Source of the DNA: UBA6136 sp044237765
GTDB taxonomy: Bacteria; Pseudomonadota; Gammaproteobacteria; Methylococcales; Methylococcaceae
Assembly (NCBI GenBank): GCA_044237765.1
Contig: JBIIEQ010000086.1
Span: 1-11,521, forward strand
Reading direction: 5' to 3'
DNA length: 11,521 nt
Part shown: piece by piece, positions 6,872 through 11,521 of the stretch
Layout: each line of letters begins with the position of its first letter
How positions within the stretch are numbered: the first letter of the stretch is position 1
Position numbers and translations under genes: made by a program
The notes under the pieces: generated by a model
Database searches by the model: none
The model's input: the letters and a program-made list of their open reading frames with translations, nothing else
What the model was told of the DNA's origin: nothing

Positions 6872-9800
6872 ATGACCCCTGAACAATTCATTGCCAAATG
6901 GTCCCAGAGCCAGGCCAAGGAGCGCTCCGCAGCCCAAGAGCATTTCATCGATCTGTGTCGATTGCTAGAACAGCCCACCCCCAACGAGGCCGATCCCGTG
7001 GGCGACTGGTATTGCTTCGAGCGAGGCGCGACCAAAACCGGTGCCGGTCAGGGTTGGGCCGATGTCTGGAAAAAGGGCTGCTTCGGCTGGGAATACAAGG
7101 GCAAGGGCAAAGACCTGGGCGCCGCGCTCAAGCAATTGCAGCTGTATGCCCTGGCCCTGCAGTCGCCACCACTGCTGATTGTTTGCGACATCGACAGCAT
7201 CGTCATCCACACCGCCTTCACCAACGCGGTGCAGGAAACCCATGTCATTCCTCTGGAAGCGCTCCTTGATCCCCAGCAGCGACAGCGACTGATCTGGGCC
7301 TTCACGGACCCTGAGCGGCTGCGCCCAGGCCTGACCACGCCCGAGCTGACCGAGCAGGCCGCCGGGCAATTTGCCGCGCTGGCGCAGACGCTCCAATCCC
7401 GCGGTCATGACCCGCAGAGCATTGCGCAATTCCTCAACAAACTCCTGTTCTGCCTGTTTGCCGAGGATGTTCGTCTTCTGCCCGATCAGCTATTCACCAA
7501 GCTGCTCACTCATGGCATCCATGCGCCCGAGCAAGTCGAGCCGGCGCTCAAAGGGCTGTTTGCCGCCATGTCCACCGGCGGATTGTTCGGGTACCAGGCG
7601 ATCGACTGGTTTAATGGCGGGCTGTTCGACGGTGACCAAACTCTCCCGCTGGAGCCGGCCGATCTCAAATCACTGCTGGATGTATCCCGGCTGGACTGGA
7701 GCTGCATCGAACCGGCCATTTTCGGCACGCTGTTCGAACGTGGACTCGACCCCGCCAAGCGGAGCCAGTTGGGGGCGCACTACACCGACCGTCATTCCAT
7801 TCTTCGTATCATTGATCCGGTGATCCGCGAACCGCTGCTTGAAGCGTGGGATCGGACCAAGGCCCAAATAGCCGCGGACAAGAGCAAAACCCGCAAGAAA
7901 GCCCAGGCCGCTTATCACCATTTCCTCGAAAGTCTTCGCAATTTTCGGGTGCTGGATCCAGCCTGCGGATCCGGAAATTTTCTCTACCTCGCGCTGCGCA
8001 CCCTCAAGGATGTCGAGCACCAGGTCATCCTCGAAGCCGAAGTGCTGGGGTTGCCGGCCCAGTTTCCGGCGGTTGGGCCGGAGTCCGTGCATGGCATCGA
8101 GATTAATCCTTATGCGGCGGAACTGGCCCGCGTCACCGTCTGGATTGGCGAGATCCAGTGGATGCTGGAACATGGCCGCAGCCTGTCGCGTAATCCGGTT
8201 CTGCGCCCGCTCGATACCATCGAATGCCGCGATGCACTGCTTAATTCCGATGGCACGGAGGCCGAGTGGCCCAAGGCCGATGTGATCGTCGGCAATCCGC
8301 CGTTCCTGGGCGGCAGCAAGAAGCGCGGGCAACTCGGCGACACCTATTTCCTGGCGCTCAATGCCGTCTATGCCGACCGCGTGCCCGGCGGCGCCGACCT
8401 GGTCTGTTACTGGTTCGAGAAGGCCCGGGCCCACATCGCCGCCGGACAGTGCCATGCCGCCGGACTGGTTGCCACCAACAGCATTCGTGGCGGGGCCAAT
8501 CGCAAGGTTCTGGAACGGATTTTGTCGAGCACACTCTCCCCGGGACATTCAGGAGTTACGCATGGCGACGGTAACCTTCGACACGTTGAAATTCACCAAG
8601 ACGCTGGAAGCGGCGGGGTTCAGTACGCAACAGGCGGAAGCCGTCGCGGAGGCACTCAAGGAGGCGCAGAGCGACCAGAAACTGGTGACACAGGAATATC
8701 TGGATTATCGGCTCAAAGCAGAACTGGCCGATTTGAAGACCGACCTGATCAAATGGATGACCGGCGCATTGATCGTGCAAGCGGTGGTGATCGCCATGCT
8801 GGTGAAGCTGCTTTAGCCGGCGCGGTTTCGCTCCGCATCTTTAATGCCTGGAGCGACGAACCATGGGTCAACGACGGCGCGGCCGTTCGGGTATCGCTGG
8901 TCTGCTTCGGCTCCCCCATCGATTCCGTAGGCTGGGTTGAGCGTACTCGCGAAACCCAGCAGAACCCGGTCACGGACGCCGAGATTCCGCTCAGCACCAT
9001 CCCGGCGACCCTCAATGGCCAGCCGGTGGCTGCCATTCATGCGGATTTGACCGGGCAGCCGCTGGCCGGTGGCGGTGCGGCGGTTGATCTGACTCGGACG
9101 GTGCGCTTGACGGAAAACCAGGAAGCTTGTTTCAGAGGGTCGGCGAAGGTTGGTAAATTCGACATAGCCGGTGATATTGCTAGAGATTGGTTGAATTCCC
9201 CTAACCCAAACGGATACCCATCAAGCGACGTTGTTCGACCTTGGGCAAATGGTATGGACATAGCCCGTCGATCATCAGATACCTGGATTGTTGATTTTGG
9301 TGTTGCCACATCAATGACCAAGGCAGCCCTTTATGAACTGCCTTTCCAGCATGTAAAGGAAAAAGTCAAACCATTGAGGGATGCAGGCAGGCGGGAAATT
9401 AGGAAACGAAACTGGTGGTTGTTGGGTGAGACCATCCCCGCTATCCGTAAAGCTTTTGGACCTATACATCGCTACATCGCCACGCCAATGGTGGCTAAGC
9501 ATCGGCTATTTGTCTGGCTGGATAAACATATCCTCCCTGACCAACAACTTATCGTCATCGCCCGAGCCGACGACACCACATTCGGCATCCTGCATTCGCG
9601 CTTTCATGAACTCTGGTCGCTGCGGCTGGGCACCAGCCTGGAGGACCGGCCACGCTACACTCCCACCACCACCTTCGAGACCTTCCCCTTCCCCGCCGGC
9701 CTGACGCCGGCCGATACCCAAGGCAAGGCCCTTCCGGAGCAACCCGGCATCTTGCTGCCGCCTATCGCTGAGGATCAGCGCCAGATTGCACGGGCGATTG

Positions 9801-10123
9801 CCGAAGCCGCCTTTGATCTCAATCAAAAACGCGAAGCCTGGCGTAATCCGACCGACTGGGTCGACTGGGTCATCACCCCGGAGGAGGAGCAAGCCGGTTT
9901 TCCTAAGCGGCCGGTGGCCAAGCCGGGCCATGAGACGGACCTGAAGAAGCGCACCCTCACCAACCTCTACAACGCTCGCCCAGTGTGGTTGGCCATGGCC
10001 CACGAGTCGCTGGACCATGCGGTGGCGGCGGCCTATGGCTGGGATGATTACACCCCGGCCCTGCCGGATGAGGAAATCCTCCGTCGGCTCCTGGTCCTCA
10101 ATCAGTCACGGGCAAAAGCATGA
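6872..10123 (+). CDS. MmeI-like type IIL restriction-modification enzyme with an insertion in its methyltransferase domain
   Basis: This 1083-codon frame fuses nuclease, adenine methyltransferase and specificity domains. Residues 1-155 hold a PD-(D/E)XK nuclease motif D64-x9-E74-Y-K76 with the same D-x9-ExK spacing as MmeI. A helical spacer (about 160-295) and GAHYT (301-305) precede the SAM motif I DPACGSG (362-368), GIEINPYA (408-415) and catalytic motif IV NPPF (475-478). After TNSIRGGANRKVLERIL (ends at 551) the family-like sequence stops. It resumes at RIFNAWSDEPWVNDGAAVRV (from 655), with about 100 Gly/Arg-rich residues between that encode another gene in a different frame. A second in-frame interruption by a palindrome lies near 687-697. 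The target-recognition region is about 745-925, followed by the C-terminal helical part. It should cut and methylate one strand of an asymmetric site; whether it is active with the insertions is uncertain. It overlaps the next gene by four bases. Confidence 0.85.
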   Translation: MTPEQFIAKWSQSQAKERSAAQEHFIDLCRLLEQPTPNEADPVGDWYCFERGATKTGAGQGWADVWKKGCFGWEYKGKGKDLGAALKQLQLYALALQSPPLLIVCDIDSIVIHTAFTNAVQETHVIPLEALLDPQQRQRLIWAFTDPERLRPGLTTPELTEQAAGQFAALAQTLQSRGHDPQSIAQFLNKLLFCLFAEDVRLLPDQLFTKLLTHGIHAPEQVEPALKGLFAAMSTGGLFGYQAIDWFNGGLFDGDQTLPLEPADLKSLLDVSRLDWSCIEPAIFGTLFERGLDPAKRSQLGAHYTDRHSILRIIDPVIREPLLEAWDRTKAQIAADKSKTRKKAQAAYHHFLESLRNFRVLDPACGSGNFLYLALRTLKDVEHQVILEAEVLGLPAQFPAVGPESVHGIEINPYAAELARVTVWIGEIQWMLEHGRSLSRNPVLRPLDTIECRDALLNSDGTEAEWPKADVIVGNPPFLGGSKKRGQLGDTYFLALNAVYADRVPGGADLVCYWFEKARAHIAAGQCHAAGLVATNSIRGGANRKVLERILSSTLSPGHSGVTHGDGNLRHVEIHQDAGSGGVQYATGGSRRGGTQGGAERPETGDTGISGLSAQSRTGRFEDRPDQMDDRRIDRASGGDRHAGEAALAGAVSLRIFNAWSDEPWVNDGAAVRVSLVCFGSPIDSVGWVERTRETQQNPVTDAEIPLSTIPATLNGQPVAAIHADLTGQPLAGGGAAVDLTRTVRLTENQEACFRGSAKVGKFDIAGDIARDWLNSPNPNGYPSSDVVRPWANGMDIARRSSDTWIVDFGVATSMTKAALYELPFQHVKEKVKPLRDAGRREIRKRNWWLLGETIPAIRKAFGPIHRYIATPMVAKHRLFVWLDKHILPDQQLIVIARADDTTFGILHSRFHELWSLRLGTSLEDRPRYTPTTTFETFPFPAGLTPADTQGKALPEQPGILLPPIAEDQRQIARAIAEAAFDLNQKREAWRNPTDWVDWVITPEEEQAGFPKRPVAKPGHETDLKKRTLTNLYNARPVWLAMAHESLDHAVAAAYGWDDYTPALPDEEILRRLLVLNQSRAKA
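8551..8555 (+). promoter_or_regulatory. Shine-Dalgarno of the nested small gene
   Basis: AGGAG lies six bases before the ATG at 8562, close to optimal. It decides the start against a 67-codon upstream extension of the same frame (to 8361), which merely runs through the methyltransferase gene out of frame. Confidence 0.7.
8562..8816 (+). CDS. DUF1640/CCDC90-like coiled-coil membrane protein nested in the R-M gene
   Basis: This is an 84-residue protein. It begins MATVTFDTLKFTKTLEAAGF, continues with a charged helical region (residues 20-62, rich in E, A, K, Q and D with a STQQAEAVAEALKEAQ segment) and ends in one hydrophobic helix (about 64-84, LIKWMTGALIVQAVVIAMLV). This layout, short conserved start, coiled coil and C-terminal membrane anchor, is that of bacterial DUF1640 (PF07798, related to mitochondrial CCDC90/MCUR1). 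The bacterial role is not established. It lies wholly inside the R-M reading frame but in a different frame (+1 relative), with its own AGGAG six bases before the ATG. It has normal codon composition and a complete stop, so it is a genuine gene and not a shadow: the outer frame here is the low-complexity one. No promoter is visible, so it may be translated from the R-M transcript. Confidence 0.82.
   Translation: MATVTFDTLKFTKTLEAAGFSTQQAEAVAEALKEAQSDQKLVTQEYLDYRLKAELADLKTDLIKWMTGALIVQAVVIAMLVKLL
8931..8960. repeat. REP-like palindrome inside the R-M coding frame
   Basis: GCTGGGTT (8931-8938) and AACCCAGC (8953-8960) are perfect 8-base inverted arms separated by 14 bases with further partial pairing (GCG/CGC), and are preceded by CCGTAG. 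The shape and the GTAG-GCTGGGTT...AACCCAGC sequence resemble dispersed palindromic repeats common in intergenic DNA of Pseudomonadota. Here it lies within the methyltransferase frame and encodes a VGWVERTRETQQ-like insert between conserved parts (VSLVCFG before, LNGQPVA after). Confidence 0.55.
9105..9550 (+). other. Low-GC target-recognition segment of the R-M gene
   Basis: By hand count, lines 9181-9360 are about 45-48% GC, while 9001-9060 is about 68% and 9601-9660 about 63%. The segment corresponds to residues about 745-893, the expected position of the DNA target-recognition domain in MmeI-like proteins, and contains the conserved PWANGMDI and a WWLLGE stretch. The abrupt composition change inside one reading frame suggests that this domain was exchanged by recombination. 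Confidence 0.5.
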
Positions 10124-11521
10124 GCTTCCAACCGCGCGACTTCATCGAGACGAGCGATGGTCTGATTTTCGCCGTGGTCGATGGCCAGATCGAGCAGGGC
10201 CGGGTGCTGAGCTTTCTCCGCTATCGGTACGAGGGGGGCAAATGGGTCAAGCTGGGCACCGATCAGGCCAACGCCTGGCTGGTGGCGCACCATGCCGACC
10301 TGCTATTCGATTCTCCCCGTCTCGCCGCCCGGCTGCATGGTGTGCCGGTCGACAGGATTGCCCGGCATTACCGGCCGCGCCAGCGAGCAGCGGAACTGGC
10401 AGTGATGGCCGAGCCGGACTCGATCGAGGCCAAGGCACAACGGTGCCTCGCCATTTTTCAGGCGGGCGGTATCCCGCTGACGACCATCGGCATCACCGGC
10501 TCGCTGCTGATCGGCGTCCAGCGTCCATCTTCGGATCTGGATTTCGTGATGTATGACCGGGACGCCTTTCATCGTGCACGGGAGGTCGTGCGGGATGCCA
10601 TCGCGGCGGGTGATCTGGCCGAGCTGGCGGTGGACGATTGGCGCGAAGCCTACGAACGGCGCGGTTGTGATTTGAGTTTTGCTGAATACCTGTGGCACGA
10701 GCGGCGCAAGCACAACAAGGGGCTGTGTAACGGGACCAAGTTCGACATCACGTTGGTGGTGGACGAACCCGAATCGCCGAGTGCGCCGGTCCGTAAGTTG
10801 GGCCGCCTGTCGCTGACGGCCGAGGTGATTGATGCGAGCCAGGCCTTTGATTTCCCGGCCCGCTACCGATTGGCCCATCCCGAGGTCGGCGAGGTGCTGA
10901 GCTTCAGTCATACTTACGCGGGTCAGGCATTGGCCGGCGAATGGGTAGAGATGTCCGGTCAGCTGGAGCAAACCGAGGATGGCGCGCAGCGGATCATCGT
11001 GGGCTCAACCCGCGAAGCGCCCGGCGAATTCATCAGGGTCCGCCGCGCCCTGCCGCCGTTTGCCGCCGTCATCCTCGACATGGATGGCTTGGTTCTGGAT
11101 TCGGAGACGACCTACTGCAGTGCCTGGCACAGGGCGGCAGCCGAGTTGGGCCATGAGCTGGATGACGGCTTTCTCGAAAGCCTGTTCGGTCGGCATGCCG
11201 ATGACGTGGTGCAGGCTCTGGCCGGGCGGCTGGGTCCGAGTTTTGAACGTGAGACCTTCTTTCACGCCGCAGAACGGCACTGGTTCGAGCACATCGAAAC
11301 GCATGGCATTCCCCGGATGCCGGGGATCGAAGCCCTGCTAGCGCATTTTCGCGAAGGGTCGATTCCCTTCGCCCTGGCCACCAACAGCGAGGGCCATTAC
11401 GCCCGCCTCTGTCTGGAGCGGGGGGGGCTGCACGACGCCTTTCCGGTCATGGTTACCCGCGATCAGGTCGCGCTGGGCAAACCGGAGCCGGATGTGTTCC
11501 TGGAAGCCGCCCGCCGCCTAA
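10120..11521 (+). CDS. Fusion of COG1665-like predicted nucleotidyltransferase and HAD phosphatase (partial, runs off the end)
   Basis: The first 467 residues lie in the window. Residues 1-310 resemble the poorly known COG1665 predicted nucleotidyltransferases: an N-terminal RDFIET...LIFAVV and GVPVDRIARHYRP part, then a pol-beta-type NTase core ITGSLLIGVQRPSSDLDF with G127-S128 and metal ligands D139 and D141, WHERRKHNKG (192-201), third acidic site in FDITLV (D209), and SFSHTYAGQ (261-269). After REAPGEFIRVRR and a linker of about five residues, a HAD domain starts: motif I DMDGLVLDSE (D320, D322), a helical cap, motif II LATNS (T421) and motif III GKPEPD (K454). Motif IV is beyond the edge. 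The ATG overlaps the R-M stop as ATGA, so the two are translationally coupled. The HAD domain is of the subfamily IA beta-phosphoglucomutase type. The frame is continuous, so no frameshift is needed. The reaction is unknown: nucleotidyl transfer plus phosphate removal is inferred. Confidence 0.8.
   Translation, partial: MSFQPRDFIETSDGLIFAVVDGQIEQGRVLSFLRYRYEGGKWVKLGTDQANAWLVAHHADLLFDSPRLAARLHGVPVDRIARHYRPRQRAAELAVMAEPDSIEAKAQRCLAIFQAGGIPLTTIGITGSLLIGVQRPSSDLDFVMYDRDAFHRAREVVRDAIAAGDLAELAVDDWREAYERRGCDLSFAEYLWHERRKHNKGLCNGTKFDITLVVDEPESPSAPVRKLGRLSLTAEVIDASQAFDFPARYRLAHPEVGEVLSFSHTYAGQALAGEWVEMSGQLEQTEDGAQRIIVGSTREAPGEFIRVRRALPPFAAVILDMDGLVLDSETTYCSAWHRAAAELGHELDDGFLESLFGRHADDVVQALAGRLGPSFERETFFHAAERHWFEHIETHGIPRMPGIEALLAHFREGSIPFALATNSEGHYARLCLERGGLHDAFPVMVTRDQVALGKPEPDVFLEAARRL

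Larger units (their letters stand above)
8525..8830 (+). other. Inserted segment of about 300 bp inside the R-M gene
   Basis: Conserved MmeI-type sequence ends at about 8524 and resumes at about 8831. The intervening stretch is not expected in the family and contains about 37 bases of leader, a complete small gene with its own Shine-Dalgarno, and about 14 bases after its stop. The outer frame stays open through it, so its length is a multiple of three relative to the presumed parent. I could not find convincing terminal inverted repeats or a target-site duplication (only a weak TCG on both sides). The ends are uncertain by about ten bases and the mechanism is unknown. Confidence 0.6.

Noticed and set aside
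7670..8548. A 292-codon open frame on the minus strand
   Set aside because: It is antisense to the methyltransferase motifs of the R-M gene and has no domain-like sequence.
8361..8561. Upstream extension of the nested small gene to a start at 8361
   Set aside because: These codons run out of frame through conserved methyltransferase sequence, and AGGAG before 8562 gives the proper start.
8525..8830. The inserted segment as an insertion sequence or MITE
   Set aside because: No transposase, no convincing terminal inverted repeats and no clear target duplication could be found by eye, so it was listed neutrally as an inserted segment.
10017..10556. A 179-codon plus-strand frame across the R-M/NTase junction
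   Set aside because: It is out of frame with both genes, whose motifs are clear, and has no domain-like content.

Overview
The window looks like a chromosomal segment of a GC-rich Pseudomonadota (gamma- or betaproteobacterium-like). The grounds are roughly 60% GC, Sec-type signal peptides, two outer-membrane beta-barrel sequences ending in aromatic residues, and protein families common in that phylum. No rRNA, tRNA or CRISPR array was recognised, and the species cannot be named from the sequence.

The left half (1-6406) is a run of co-directional genes on the minus strand. In transcription order they are: an exported arylsulfatase (4784-6328), an atypical SDR / NAD(P)-binding oxidoreductase (4065-4703), a small four-helix DUF4345-type membrane protein (3648-4031), a coniferyl-aldehyde-dehydrogenase-like ALDH (2171-3619), a periplasmic HAD phosphatase (1100-2110), an outer-membrane beta-barrel protein (184-1053), and the first 51 residues of a membrane-anchored protein that leaves the window at base 1. 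A good sigma70-type -10 (TATAAT) lies just upstream of the sulfatase. A long hairpin follows the sulfatase stop, and an 8-bp perfect hairpin overlaps the ALDH stop. Together the genes suggest an envelope-associated hydrolase and aldehyde-oxidation cluster acting on unknown sulfated or phosphorylated substrates.

The centre (6407-6871) holds the 3' remnant of a further outer-membrane protein gene with a one-base frameshift. Recognisable barrel sequence stops near 6735, and about 135 bp later a divergent plus-strand module begins. This looks like the edge of an inserted island.

The right part (6872-11521) is a restriction-modification module. A 1083-codon MmeI-like (type IIL) fused endonuclease-methyltransferase-specificity protein is followed, with a 4-base ATGA overlap, by an unusual fusion of a COG1665-like predicted nucleotidyltransferase with a HAD phosphatase; this second protein runs off the right edge. 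The MmeI-like gene is a mosaic. A segment of about 300 bp carrying a complete small gene with its own Shine-Dalgarno (DUF1640/CCDC90-like coiled-coil membrane protein, 8562-8816) interrupts the methyltransferase domain, yet leaves the long reading frame open. About 110 bp further on, a REP-like palindrome (8931-8960) also sits inside the reading frame. The target-recognition domain is distinctly lower in GC than its flanks. The nested gene and the co-translated nucleotidyltransferase-HAD fusion are the most novel-looking parts of the window.
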